Below, piece by piece: positions 31,544 to 45,136 of a stretch of 64,000 nt of DNA. Each line of letters begins with the position of its first letter. The stretch's first letter is position 1. This stretch comes from Lytechinus variegatus (lineage: Eukaryota; Echinodermata; Echinoidea; Temnopleuroida; Toxopneustidae). Where the stretch lies: contig NC_054741.1 of assembly GCF_018143015.1 (NCBI RefSeq), forward strand, positions 59,641,197 to 59,705,196, written 5' to 3'. Under the pieces are notes generated by a model that was not told the DNA's origin, did no database searches, and was given only the letters and a program-made list of their open reading frames with translations. Position numbers and translations under genes: made by a program.

Positions 31544-34500
31544 TAAGTAGACCAACTGCTTGTAGGTGAATTGAATGAACCATCTAAATCACTAAGCTGA
31601 TAATACTTAACTGTGCCATGTTTGTAGAATATTATCCATCATGCTAGCCTTGAAAGAAACCGCTAGAAAGTCAATCAGACATATCTTGATGGGCTTCTAA
31701 TCTCTTAACTTCCTTTCTATTTTGGGTACGTAATCATTACAAGCTGTGAGAATATGTACACAAATCGGTTCTACCTCAAAAGCTTAGTTGCCTGCAGAGA
31801 ATTTTCAAAGGTCTCCTATTTATGATAAAACATGCCAATACTATTCATTTCATGTGAAATCAGCCAAAATTTATGGCTTATGAAAAAATGAAGCAATTAT
31901 AAAGTACATCTACATGTACAGATATTTACATGTATACATGTATATCTGTTACCCTATCATGCCTTTGTCCATGATATGTATAAAACTGTCATTCAGGTCA
32001 TTTTCAGGACTTATTTTGATCCATGAAATTAATTTTTATTCTCGATGTCCTTTCTAAAATTTGGTATGAACTTTGAAAGTAAAACCGTAAAAGGGTAAAG
32101 TATTAGCTGTTATCTGCAATCGAAATTGAAAACTTCTTCCCGAAATTTCATTTACAAAACCAATTTGTATAGGCTGAGTTGTATCTTATAAATTGCCCCT
32201 TTATGAATGTATTTTTTTGCATAAATCATTTTACATTTTCAAGTACTATATTGACTTGCGTGTACATCAGACAGACAAGTTGTATGCATTGTTAGTGTAT
32301 GTTCTTATATATTCTCAGCTGTCTTTGGTTGGTTTTATATGGATACTCTCTTGCCCAATTTGAGTGTTTGATGTCTTCAGTGGCAGTCATTTTGTTTGGG
32401 TGCATCTGTAATTTTCTATGATGTTTAAAGTGTGATATGATATACAACTATATTTCAGGTGATATAAATGTGTAGTTTCTTTTTTTTTAATTCCATTATG
32501 GACAGTACACTATATGCATTTTAATAATCTGCATATGTCAGGTAAAGTTTATATATAAAGACAATCAGAATTTATTTGTGCATATTAAATGTTTGTATAC
32601 ATGTATAAATGTCTGTGCACTTTTCAATGATAAAATCCCTCCCCATTTATTTTGGATGTCGTTTTGTTTCCTTTTGTTATTTTTCATAAGTTATATAGAA
32701 AGTGGCATTAAAATGTGATTTTTCTTCTTTTTTTTTTTTTACTTTTTTATGTACTTGATGCAACAAAATAATTCAGATTTGTAGGGACCACCTCACCAAA
32801 GTGACACATCACCATTTTTTGTACATTTCAGCATTTTTATATTAAACCATCTTATAGTTGAGCATGACAGGAAATTCCCATGAATCAGAATATTGTAGTT
32901 CAAGCTATGCCATATGAATGCCAAGTTTACCATATTGATTTCATTGTATATTGGGCCTGGTTCATAACTGTCTGGAACCATGCCAATGTATACGTATGTC
33001 AAATGGGGCTGAGTTACTTATTCATCGGGCCCCCGTGAACTGATTCCCACCATAGTTTGAGTTTTTGATATTTATAGCAGACTCCTTTGAGAACTAATAT
33101 CCAAAATGCTGAAATGCACCTAAAATGTGATGTCATTGCTGTGGTTCTCAAATATACATGTACATGATCTTTATATCTTAATATGTGTAGGATGAAGTCT
33201 TTCTGTAATAGGCTTTATACAACCTAGGCTAAAGTTTAAAATGGTTATTTGTGGTATATATTATTTTATCCATATTGATATGCAGGTGCATGATAATCAA
33301 ATTAATTTTCTAAAGCTGCAATTAATATAGAACTGAATATATATAAAATCAATGTAATGGAAATCAAATGAACTTTAAATGATATGCAGCTAAAATTATT
33401 CATAGAGCAGCTTAGATTGGATGTGCAGTTGTAATTCAAATTGTAGAACATTTGGTATAAATGTGGTTTAAATGCAATGTGGCAGCAGCAATGATGATCC
33501 TGAACACTTGAGTTGATTTATATGCTCACGAGAAGGTCGCCATTCACTGTCCATTTCGGTCAATATTTGTTTTTGATTGGTCAAGCCCCCTGCATACTGA
33601 ACACGGTCCAGACTGCGGAACTAATCTGTTCTGGTACAGTGTGTCAAATTACTGTGGAACAAAATTGTTCTTTGTACTATTCTATAGGGACTGTTCATAT
33701 TAAACATCTGATACATTAAACATGCCATGTGTAACTTATCCGATATGGTTACAGGGACAGTTTTTATGTGAGATGATCTTTAGGGGATGAAATACTGTTT
33801 GTGACATATGGTCCCCGGGATCAGATTTGGTGTGATAAGGCCTTTACTGTGGTAATTGTCAGTGTGAATGACAAGTTGTTGTCATTCACTGACCAAAACT
33901 TGTCAGTGAATTACTTATTTATCGAAACAGTTCCCAAGTGGAGTGTTTCATATTTGTAAAGCATGTTTTCAGTGATAAGCTACTGTAATAAATCCATACA
34001 TCTTATTGGCAGAGAGAAATTTTGTCAGTGGAAATCACAGGCAAGGCCCTCTGTGAAATGCTCCCATGTGGAAAGAGCTAGTCTGCTGGCACAGACTCTT
34101 ATTGGCACTTTGCCATGAAGTGGGTCTGAAAATAAAGCCTAGCACAGATTTTAACTTGCTGTGCAAAATCTGGTTAGAAAGCCATACAGTACTTGATTAA
34201 AAAAGGTTTACATTCAGACCACTATTAGTGTGTTTGACATACTGAGGGTTGCGCCTTCAAGCTATATATGCGATTGATTCAAACTATGCACAATCAGACA
34301 ATGCTATCAACTACAATCGAAATCAATATTGATTTTAGTTTGGTCTGGATCAATCACAAGTGTCTGTAGCGAATACAGGCTAAAATGTGTGGTGATTACT
34401 ATAATATAGTGGAAGCACTGATGATATACAAAATTTTAAAATTGTCTAAGGAAGTGGCACTTCATGGAATTCATGTTTAACTTGAATGGTATGAAAATCG

Positions 34501-34686
34501 TGCAATACACAGATAAAACCAGGTTATATTTTGATTGCCATCCAGCTAAATGTACATTTGTTATATCACCATTTGTGAAATGTTTACTCAAGGGGTATGA
34601 GGGAAAATAAATATATAGTCGTCTTTAACTTAATTGTGTAGGAAGTTGTAATGCTTTGAGTCCACTAAATGAAGGTAATTGTTATA

Positions 34687-34976
34687 AAGGAGAATGGCAC
34701 CCTTGAAACCAGTTGAATTGCAGAAAACAGACAAATCAAAGGAATATTTCAATGAGAGGTGTTATTTTTTAGATGAAAATTGAATAATTTAAAAGTTATA
34801 TTTGAAAGTTGAGATCTCTAATGCTTTGAATATGCTTTGAATATCCTATTGGCAATGGTGCCAAGTAGCATTTTTGGATGCTTTTTAACTTTCTTGTGTT
34901 TTTCTAAAAATTTAATTGATTTTATTTTTCTGTTTTCACACAAGCTAACTTGTTGGATGCTTTGGATTCTCCTATA
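34687..34976. mobile_element. Shortened foldback MITE related to family B
   Basis: The left end AAAGGAGAATGGCACCC and the right end, read in reverse as AGGAGAATCCAAAGC, are related, with AACAGACAAATCAAAGG inside. About half the length of the copy at 26568. Confidence 0.5.
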
Positions 34977-35069
34977 GGGTAGATGAACAATGAGGGAGAT
35001 AGATTAGAATGGGAAGGAGGAGGAAGAAAGGAGAGAGGGATATAACAGAGAGCAAGTTAGGAAAGTTAT

Positions 35070-35446
35070 ACCCCTTTCATAAACCCAATTATGCGGCTAA
35101 TAGCAGCATAATTTGGTCGTAAAATCGGAGGAGTACCAGAGTTATCCGCATTATTTTGATGCTGCAATTATCCGCATAATAGCAGCATCGGGACCAGATT
35201 TTGACTTTATGAATGCATTTCGAAAGTAATGCGGATAATTGCCATGGAGCGGTCACAAGGTCACCCTTTTCCAACGCAACCGCATCGGAGGGGGTGTGTG
35301 CGGTTGCCATGACGATTATCCTCCTTTTTCAGGACGGGCACTCGTAAAAATAGTGCGGATTATTTTCGGAGTTTATGAACGCAATTTTTATTGAATTATC
35401 CGCATTACTCTTAGGCGGCTAATTGGATAGGTTTTATGAAAGGGGT
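35070..35446. mobile_element. MITE with ACCCCTTTCATAAA ends
   Basis: The left end ACCCCTTTCATAAACCCAAT and the right end GGTTTTATGAAAGGGGT are inverted. Subterminal GCGGCTAAT blocks and several TTATCCGCAT motifs also mirror each other. More GC-rich than its surroundings; non-coding. Confidence 0.65.
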
Positions 35447-37124
35447 GTTAGAGAAAATGAGGGCGAGAGAAAGAAGAAAGGAAGAGATACCAAAGGTCAG
35501 TGAAGCATAGCAGGGAAAGCTAAAGGGGTCGATCTTGATTCTTGACTTAACAGATGACCAAACAGACTGGCACTTAATTCTTTCAAAGGGGAAGTTCACA
35601 CTGACAAATAGCTTGCTGTAAATTACTATTAAAAAATAAAAGTATACTAGTGCAGGTTTGAGGAATATTCATCAAAAAAATTAACACTCTAATAACTTTC
35701 TTGCTAAAACAAGAAAGTTATTAGACTGTTAAGTTTTTTTTTTATTTGTAATGTCATATACAAGCAGCTGCCCATATGTTATGTTACTTAATACAAAGTG
35801 CATAAATTTCAACTTTGTATGGTTCATGCCTAAAATTTTTCTCCTTTTAGGAGCAGGTGTGAAAAGTTTTTTTCTGTAGACATACTGAAGGTTCAATGAA
35901 ACCCCATTTTCAATTTTTGTGAAAATTACTCTAAAAAAAAATAAATTCACGATACATAGGAAGCTGCTGGCATATGATGTCACAATTCATATTATCAAAA
36001 TTCTAATAACTTTTAAAATCTTTGATGGATTTTCCTCGATCCTTTACCAATGTTTTTAAATTATTAATTCACTTGAATTTCCCCTTTTCAGCTCACTTTC
36101 AGATCACAATCACATCTTACCAGGCAGTTTCAAATGCAAAAAATGAAGAAAAAACACTTTTTTTTCATAGGATTTCAAGTTTTTATTGAAGATATATATG
36201 TTTTTTTTTCTCCATCAATAATAAAGTACTTTACACAAACAGTTTGTACAAAAGTTATCCAAAAACACAGAGTACCATAAAATACGATTTGGTCTTCAAT
36301 GAATACATAGCAGACAATTTTCTTTATGAAAACAGATGAAGAAAATAAGTGAATTATTCAATGCCTCATTGTACATGAACGCTACACCCCAGGGGCACTG
36401 TCAATGCAAGAAGGCTACCATGTTCATACATGGAATTTCAAAAACAGACCCAAAACAAGTAAACACCCGCTGATATCAGAGTACCCTGAACAAATATTTT
36501 GTTACGTTTTCCTTACCCTCAAATTTCATTTGCATGATAGGGTTGTAAAGAATATCCCTTTTGCCTCATTTTGCAATTTTGTTACCCTGTTCTTATACAA
36601 ACCAACATTGTCCGGCTTTAAAAAAAAACCTTTTACATGCTTCTGTGTTCAAGCAAGGCGTCCTTGTAGTGTCATGGGGGTACACCTCTATAAGCTCCTG
36701 TAACTTGCATTAATACAAAGTTTGTATGCTAATAGTAACCTCGCACAACAAAATGTGTTATACCCAGGGCTTTGACGAAGGACAGAGCAAGTTGAATTCA
36801 TATATCAGCAATATCACCATGTAGAGATATATTACTAGATTAGTATATATCTTTATAAATATCACATAATTGTGACATCCCCATTGAAAATGTGTGCATA
36901 AAAAATCACGTTCTTTCATTAGCCAATCATAACGATTTTTTGTGCGGTAAAATTTACTTCCCCTTTGTAAATGCATCAAAACATTTTTTATTTAATTTTG
37001 ATGTTTTGGAGAGCATGACCATTACACTTGGTAAATTCAAGGTGCATTCCTAAACCAAATACTGACATAGCAATACATCCTTCACAGCATTTACGTCATC
37101 CCATTGGTAGACTTTAGAGCATTT

Positions 37125-37427
37125 GGCCTGTATTCTGAAGTCACGTTTAACTTAGACCATGGTCTAACTCTTATAAAATATGTTAAGCCAAAAATTTAAA
37201 AATCTTGTTAATATTGTATATTTCTTACGTTTACTACGTTGCTTCCTTTTGCTTTTATAATGAAGAAAAATACTTCAGTTATCATTCACAGACAATGTGG
37301 GTGTCATATACATTTACGTATGAATTAACAAATTGGATGTGTACTGTTGTGCCCCAATTGGCTCTCCATAGTTAAACCACAACTTTAACTCTGGGTTTAA
37401 TTTAACCCCATGATCAGAATACAGGCC
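37125..37427. mobile_element. Foldback MITE, family D (GGCCTGTATTCTGA), copy 1
   Basis: The left end GGCCTGTATTCTGAAGTCAC and right end TGATCAGAATACAGGCC are inverted, and a TTTAACTTAGACCATGGT block lies inside. The copy at 44825 has the same ends. Confidence 0.7.
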
Positions 37428-39722
37428 TTTATGTTTTAACAGACAAACTTTTTTTACAAATGGTGGAAAAGACTGGCTACTAAAGAAAGGAAATGCAAAT
37501 AACAAAATTTAATTCTCAAAAAAAGTTAACTACACTAAAACAGAATACAAACAAGACTGATATATATCGTGCTTAATCTAATCATAATGCCAAATGTAAA
37601 ATTAAACATCATAAAATACATGTGAAACATATTTTCATTTACTTTGAATACTATATAAATCAGAGTTTTCTGATTTCACACAAACATTGCTTGACAAACA
37701 AATGCCTCAAAAACGTCAGTATCAATGTGCAGCGTTTTTAGATACTGTATAAAATGAAGTCGAATATAAGATGATAATTTTCTGTTCCGATTCATCAAAT
37801 AAAATGTAATCGGTCACATGGAAGTAGTACCTTCTTTACGATATGAGTGGAAGAAATGGAAGATAAATAAAGATGTGAGATATAGATGAAAAGTGAAGAA
37901 TGAGAGACAGATATTGAGGGGGGGGGGGGGGTGGTGGAAAAGAAGTGTAATATTATCAACCAATCATCACCAAGGTATCAGGGGAAAAAATATTTTCTGG
38001 GGCTCTACCGCCTAAATTTGCTATATATGTTATAGTTTAACATTGCAGTAAATGGGAATTTTCCAGGGCCCTTTTTTTTCACTTTCCAGGACTATTTTGA
38101 GCATTTCAGGGGCGAAATCAACCCGAGTCCCTGTGTAATTTTAATGTTTTGAAATTAATTAGTGAATATATCTTATTTACAAAGCAGTTATAATGATTCA
38201 TCAATGATATCTCATTATTTTCAAATTTCAGTCCTGACTTGTATATAAAAATCAACCAATCAATTCACTTCTACATGAAAACTTTGGCAAATCAACAAAT
38301 CTCGGTTTTGATAATAGTATTGAAAAATACATTTAAAAAAATAAGAATGAAATAAGTACACATTTTCAATTACATCACAAGTGTCATCACTGACAAAACC
38401 TTCTCCTCAAGGCAGAAAGATTGAATGCAGAAAACTATATTTAGAATCATTTACACAATATGTGTATATCTACATGTATTATCGAATGAATTACAATGTA
38501 CACCATAACCAAGGGCAGATTCATGATTGGCATTTCAAAGCAAGTATAAGAAATAATAATAACAATTAAAATATGTTTAAGGACATTCATTGAAGCAATT
38601 TTGACAAAAATGAATTTGATAAGAATTTAAGAAAATTAGAAACAAATAAGGGGTCACCACAATATAGGAAAATTGTAACATTTCTTTGACAAGCAAAAAT
38701 GAGAGTGTGTGTGTGGGGGGGGGGGGTCTGCCCCCGACAACAAAAATGTAAAAATGCCTTAAATTCATTAAACTGCATCAACCAAATTATGCATATCTTT
38801 TTTTCAATGTTTTGCATCATTTGAGCAAGTAACAGATAAATCACAATACATGTATGCATTTCTCTCAGAATAATGGTGCTTTCAAAGATTTCAAAGTCCA
38901 TTTCAATCTTTCACATTTCAGACTCATAAAACTACACAATCACAATGAAAAATGGATAAAGTAAAATAGGGAGTACATGTAGTAATAATAGAATTATTTG
39001 GCATAATTTCTTTGGTATTCCCCAAGACCATGAAAAGAAGAGTTTTCTATGTGTTCTACATCATGTTCATTTTTGTAGAAGGTAGAGAACAGAATGATTT
39101 TTCACTCATTTTGGGGACTTTTTGAGAATTCTGAAACAAAAAAAATTAAGTAACACATACGACATACCAATTCTGAATACCATTAAAAAGCCTTGACTCA
39201 ATACAAATTCATATCGCTTAAATCTCAATAGATTCATAAAAAATAATTCATTAAACATTGACACTATCCTCAGAATCATTGTTTCTTCTTGTTATTGAAG
39301 TATTTCTCAACTCTCAAAGTTTACCAGTCATGTGCCAATAAATGACACTTTATACTTTATAATACAATCAATTTATACATATACGTCGAAACAACAAGGT
39401 GGCAATCACATATTTCAATTACTCACAGAAGTACTTTGATTTGAATACAATTTTCAAGGCACAGCAGTAGATCACATGCCCCAACTTAATCATCATAATT
39501 TATCATATTGCCAAATATACATGTACTAATCTCAGAATGAGTTGTAAAAAGGAGCATAATAATAGAAACAAATGAATGGAATGAATTTTAGAATACAACA
39601 AAGTAGAGAGTACTGACACAACAAAAAGTTAACAACCCTATGTAGGCTTGAACATTATACAAAGAGCATTAATATATATCTTTTTTAGTTGAGGCTATAA
39701 CAAAAGTTACATTGTTTGACCT

Positions 39723-39852
39723 GGGTTCCGTAACACAAAGGTTAGCGATTGAGTGTACGCTTGATTTTCACGATTGATTGTACATTGTAGTCAATGGAAT
39801 CAAGCGTAGAAAAATGTTGTACGATCATTGCTAAGCTTTGTGTTACGGGCCC
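39723..39852. mobile_element. 130-bp palindromic MITE (CCGTAACACAAAG ends)
   Basis: The left end GGGTTCCGTAACACAAAGGT mirrors the right end GCTTTGTGTTACGGGCCCC, with arms of about 45 bp meeting near AATCAAGCGTA. Related fragments follow to about 40,000. Confidence 0.6.
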
Positions 39853-40200
39853 CATGTTACACAAAGCTAACAAATTGATCACATAAGCAGGTTTGCACAG
39901 TTTTTTATACATGGTGATACAAGCATCAATCACAGAAAACAGTAAAGTGATTGATTGCCTTAGCGTTGTGTTACAAAACACTGGTCAAATGATACAATCC
40001 AAAGTTCCAAACAAATGTTCTACATAATTAAACCTAGTTGGTATCCCTTACACAAAAAGGTTGTTACCAACATTTGATGTAACACCTGGGCCCTGTTTCA
40101 CAAGACTTACAATCAAATACAACTCTAAATATCGAACGCAACTAGATTTTCAACCAATCAGAAGTGAGCATCTTTCACATGTGTTTTTCAATACACAACA

Positions 40201-40445
40201 GGGACATTGTGGTCTAGTGGTTAAGACTCTCGTCTTTAAATCTGAAGGACCTGGGTTCAATTCCAAGCCACGGCATGTTTTCCTTCACCATGAGATTTAC
40301 CTGCATTCAACCCAGGTGAGGTAAATGAGTACCGGCAGGAAGTAATTCCTCAAATAGCTGTGTGCACCACAATTGGTAGACTAGCTTAGCAGGGGTAATA
40401 GTATGGTGGATACGTGTGCCAAATAAATCCCATTATTATTCATTA
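40201..40445 (+). mobile_element. tRNA-derived SINE
   Basis: The head carries pol III promoter boxes: A-box-like TGGTCTAGTGGTTAAGACTC and B-box GGGTTCAATTCC. The body shares CCAGGTGAGGTAAATGAGTA with the SINE at 43210 and the tail ends in ATT repeats. Called a SINE, not a tRNA gene, because no acceptor stem closes. Confidence 0.75.
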
Positions 40446-43209
40446 TATATCTAACTTCTTGCAGCAGGTCCCTGGATGATTAGGAGAAACTTTGTCATTA
40501 AATACTACCATTTCTTATTGATTATAAATTTAATGAGACAAGGTCTCTCTTTTGTCCCACGACTACTGTAAAAAGCTAATGATATGGTACTGTAGCATAT
40601 GATTGGCCTCGAGAAGATTCTTTAAAAGGATTGTCAGGTTTACGAAACAAGGCCCAGGTCTTTTTTGAGTGTGTGTGGGAAGTCCCTTCTTGCTAAAAAA
40701 CCCCCAAATAGTCATATACACATACATATGATAAAAAAAACACTTGCAATAACATACTGTTTTACAGTACTGTCAAATGAACGACTTTGGTCAATGTGGA
40801 AAATTTACCTCGTTATAGAAAACATACAACTTATCCCACTCCTATTACACAAAATGATCAAAGCACTCAATTAAAAAAATCAGTCTTGCAACCATTGCTA
40901 AGCTCTATGTTATGGGGGCCTGATTTAACAGAAGGTAAGACTGACAATCGTAGCCATGATTTTCATGCATTATAACATTCATTGTTGAGGCTCACCTAAG
41001 TTGCAGCAGGATATATATTTTATGCTATTGAGATTTGCGAAATCTTCAGAAGTTCAAACAAAAATTTGTTTTCATATGTTTTCATCTATCTCATACAGCA
41101 AGCTGATGCATCCGATATAATAAAATCCACAGTAATTATCCACCATGAATTTTCTTTTGGAGAACATGTCACATTCATGTATTAAACGCTCTGCATTTCC
41201 AAGTCAAATGACATGAAGAGGAGAGCATAATTTTCATCAACATATTTGTCATCTAACAAGTTGCCAAGAACTGCCAAAATCCTTTGATTTGATTGGTTGA
41301 GAAGCATGGATATCAGACTTGTTACTATGGTAACTGTCAATTTAAACAAACTTTGCCAGATAAAACATCTGACAAGTCTATACCTAAAACACTCAAGGGG
41401 GCCCCTCAGGGTACAGGATCCTCCTCATTTGTGGCGTGAATTAAACTTTTTTGATAAACGACAAATTTGGCCAATTTAGGGATACCCTACACTTTTCATA
41501 TCTTTTTCAAGTATGTATGAACTTATTATGCCCCTCGGAACCAATGTCCGTGGGCAGAAGCATGAATTTTCTCTCTTGAAGTATATCATTTACATTCCAA
41601 ACCAAATTTGATATTTGGTTGTCTTTAAAAAAAAAAGTAGGAAAAAAAAGTAGAAATCTTTGTGCTGTAGCAAAACACACCAACCATATCGGATGTCTAT
41701 TAAATTCCTACCTGCAACATACACATGCATGAGGTCCTTCTGGTTGGTTGCTAGGCTTTACAGCTATCAAAGGCAGTACTGGTTAATTAGAAATCACATG
41801 TAAAAACCTGTGTCACACGCTACACCTCTGGACTTCTTGATTGCAGGACAACCTTGTACAATCCCTCTGATGATCCTGAAGATAGCCTTTTCTTTTCTGC
41901 ATTGTTTGAATTCACTTGGCCTACTATCAGGTCGTAATTGTGTAATCTTCTAATACCATCATCATGGCTAAACCGCACTTGGTCTACTAGTAGATGGTCT
42001 AACACTCAGATCATCTAATGTCATCATCATGGCTAAACCAACTTAGCCTACCATCAACAGGGGCCGCGGAACAGTTTTCAAAGGGGGGGGGGAGCTGACC
42101 ATGCAAAAAATCACAATCATATGGTAATTTTTACGTTTTTGGAAAAAAGTGGGGGCCCTGAACCGCATCTACGCCCGCTTCTGTGGCCCCTACTCAATCG
42201 GTCCAAGTTTGCAATCAGCCAATCAAATTGAATGACTTTAGTAGGTTTTAACTGTTATTGCAAATATTTTTATCATAACAAGGTTTTATGAAAACAGGCC
42301 CCAGGTATAATATTCCCTTACTGTCATCTAGTCTAATGCCCAGACGGATGAATTTTGACGTTGTCTATATTTTTACACTTTGTCAAATGAAAATTTAGTT
42401 TTTTAAACACTTCATCTTTCATTTCATATAGACCAAGTTGTGTAAAACCAGGTCAATAAATGAAGTGGGTATGGCCGTACTGGACAAAGAAGCAAAATGG
42501 TAAAATGACCTTCAGTGGCAATTATAAAATGGTAAAATAGTTGAAGTGGTAAGAGACGAAGCAAGACCATGTGGGATAGGAGCAAATGGAAAGTAGATGT
42601 GGACGTGGATGTGGACCAAGTGGCAATTTATCTTTTGTGTGAATAAAATTAAGACCCAAAGTGGTTTTAGGAGTCACCTGCTTGAGGAGTTTTAGAGCAC
42701 CTAGGTATACTTCCAAAGTGTTGCTACAAGATCACAGCCTTATACCTCGTGGAAATGTCTGGGGGGAAACAGAAAAAATAAGAAATATATATTACGCTTG
42801 TACTAAAAATGCATTTTTCCTACTGTCTAAGAAATAAAGCAGATTGAGATTTAACAATAAAGGAGAAAAATCGTTAAATTTGTTAAAAAATGAGTCAAGT
42901 ACAAATTAAAGTAATTTACATGTAGATCTGCAGTATAAAAGTACATTATACAATGTACCCATACCAACATTTGACATAATTCAGAATAAGGAAAATAGTG
43001 TTAACACCTAATTAAATGCTTTTCAAGACTTTAAGACAAAATTAGTGAATATATAGATGAGTGATCTAATAGACAAATACATATCAATAATGATGAAGAT
43101 AACAAATAACAACAATGTAAACAACCCAGAAAAATTAAGACAAAATATTAAGGTCAAATTTATGAAATTTATGAGAAAACTAACAATTACTACTAAGATT
43201 GAAATTAAT

Positions 43210-43505
43210 TGTAGACACAATAATAATAATAGGCATTTGTATAGCGCCATCTATCTAGAAATAATCTATTCCAAGGCGCAATGTTATAATTATTACCCCA
43301 GCTTAATCTTGAGCTGCCTTTCAGCGCTCGTGCATTCAAGGAATTAATCCTGCCGGGTACCCATTCACCTCACCTGGGTCGAGTGCAGCACAGTGTGGAT
43401 AAATTTCTTGCTGAAGGAAAATATGCCATGGCTAGGATTCGAACCCATAACCCTCTGGCTGAAAGGCGAGAGTCAGAACCACTAGACCACGACGCGTCCA
43501 CGCCC
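43210..43505 (-). mobile_element. tRNA-derived SINE, minus orientation
   Basis: Read on the minus strand it starts with A-box TGGTCTAGTGG and B-box GGGTTCGAATCC, then CATATTTTCCTTCAGCAAG, CCAGGTGAGGTGAATGGGTA and GCGCTATACAAATGCC, and ends in ATT repeats. Longer and better preserved than the copy at 40201. Confidence 0.8.
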
Positions 43506-44824
43506 ACACATATCCAGCTATTTACTAGCAATTTATAGCAGGACAATTGAGTATTAATAACAAGCATGACAAGTAACATCACAAATAAGCAAGTTTACGT
43601 TCATTGACAGTATTTTCTGTCATAGCACCACCGTCATGTTCGAAAAACAAGACATATTCAAATTTTTTAATAGGATACAATAAATAAAAGCAACATCCAT
43701 AGAACATGAATAGCAAGGGTAATCTAAAATATATTACTGTATATGTGCAATGAGTGCAATGTTTACTATGATTTCATCACTGAATGCATTATGAGACACC
43801 ATTAAAATGAACATGAAAGAAGCAATAGATGAGCAGGAGAGGAAAAGTGTTAGAAAGAATATGTACATGATCGACTATTTTTACCGTTAAATTCCCAATA
43901 TCTATACAATAAACAGATATCACAGCATTTTTTTCACACACTGAAATTTTTAGTTTTTTTTTTAATGTTCCACTTCAATCTGAAAACTTCCTCATCTGGA
44001 GAGCAGATCTAAAAACAAGTGACAAATTAATATATGTACATGTGCCATTCTGTTGAAGAAACAGTGTGTAATAAAGAATCAATCAAAACAAAATTGGTTA
44101 GAAAGCACTTGACTTTTATATCAAATTAATGATCTTTCAGGAGAGGGGATACTTTGTGAAAAAAGTGTTTAAAAAAATTTTCAAATGAAATGATTTGAAA
44201 TTACATGATACTGCTGTAGTTATGTGATCACTTTTACATAACATTGAAAATTTTATATCTCAGTACACTGCATCTGGACTGAAAAAGATTATTTAATAAT
44301 TGTTAATAGAAGGCCACACAGAACAGACTTTTCTGTTATTGTCATTATTATCAAACGTTCACGGACATAACCACACATTGATGCCTAACACAAAGCGGTT
44401 TACCCATTTTCATCTGGAGAAGAAGTAAGGATCGGAATCTTCATGATTTAACAAGGAATCCTGCTTGCCACTACAAAGCAATTGTCTTTTCTTGGATGAT
44501 CGTTTTCTAACCTTCAATAAATGCTGGCAGAAGGAAAAGCAAGAAGCAATGTGTGTGATGAACAGTGACATGACATTTGCTCCTGCGACAATTGCTCCTG
44601 GTTTTAATTCGTCAAAGGTATAAGGTTAGGGTTGCAATAGGGTTTTATGATAGGTTCAGGGTAGAGTATACATGTAGTATTTAACCCAGGGTTGAATTAG
44701 TCGTTTGATTAGTGTGTAGAAGTATATACGTAGTAGAGCAATTGTCGCCACAGCAAATGCCATGGCATCATGATGAACGGCATGCACAATGAAAGCAAAG
44801 CCAAATATTCTACAGAATGACTAA

Positions 44825-45136
44825 GGCTCGTATTCTGAAGTCAGGTTTCATTTAAACTCTGGTTTTAAGTTGTGGTTTAACTATGGAAAGCCAGTTGTTA
44901 CATAAATCTATAACAATAGAAGTTCAATGTATCAGCTCATTTGACTCTCAAAACATTATTAACTGCCTGGGAAGGATAAGTATCACAGTTGTCTTCACCA
45001 TTAAAGAATGAGTAAAGAGCACAGTAAACATGTGAAGCATTCAATGTAAACAAAATTTTGAAACGTTTGGCTTCCCATAATTTTAGGACAGAGTTAGACC
45101 ATGGTTTAAGTTAAACCTGACTTCAGAATACAGGCC
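44825..45136. mobile_element. Foldback MITE, family D, copy 2
   Basis: Starts GGCTCGTATTCTGAAGTCAG and ends CTGACTTCAGAATACAGGCC. Same internal GACCATGGTTTAA block as copy 1. Confidence 0.7.

Larger units (their letters stand above)
30002..36190. other. 3' flank of the SEC14-like gene
   Basis: No coding sequence is recognised. It holds the probable 3' untranslated region (polyadenylation signal at 30413), a TA microsatellite, a SINE-like tail near 31,503, and two MITEs (34687-34976 and 35070-35446). Confidence 0.5.

Noticed and set aside
36404-36703. 99-codon plus-strand open frame
   Set aside because: No family resemblance, no splice context, and composition like the surrounding AT-rich DNA.
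40201-40275. Functional tRNA gene
   Set aside because: A and B boxes are present but the acceptor stem does not close, and SINE body and ATT tail follow.
41900-42740. Foldback element built from ACTTGG(T/C)CTAC units
   Set aside because: Short inverted blocks are visible on both sides but the ends could not be placed, so it is noted only in the regional description.
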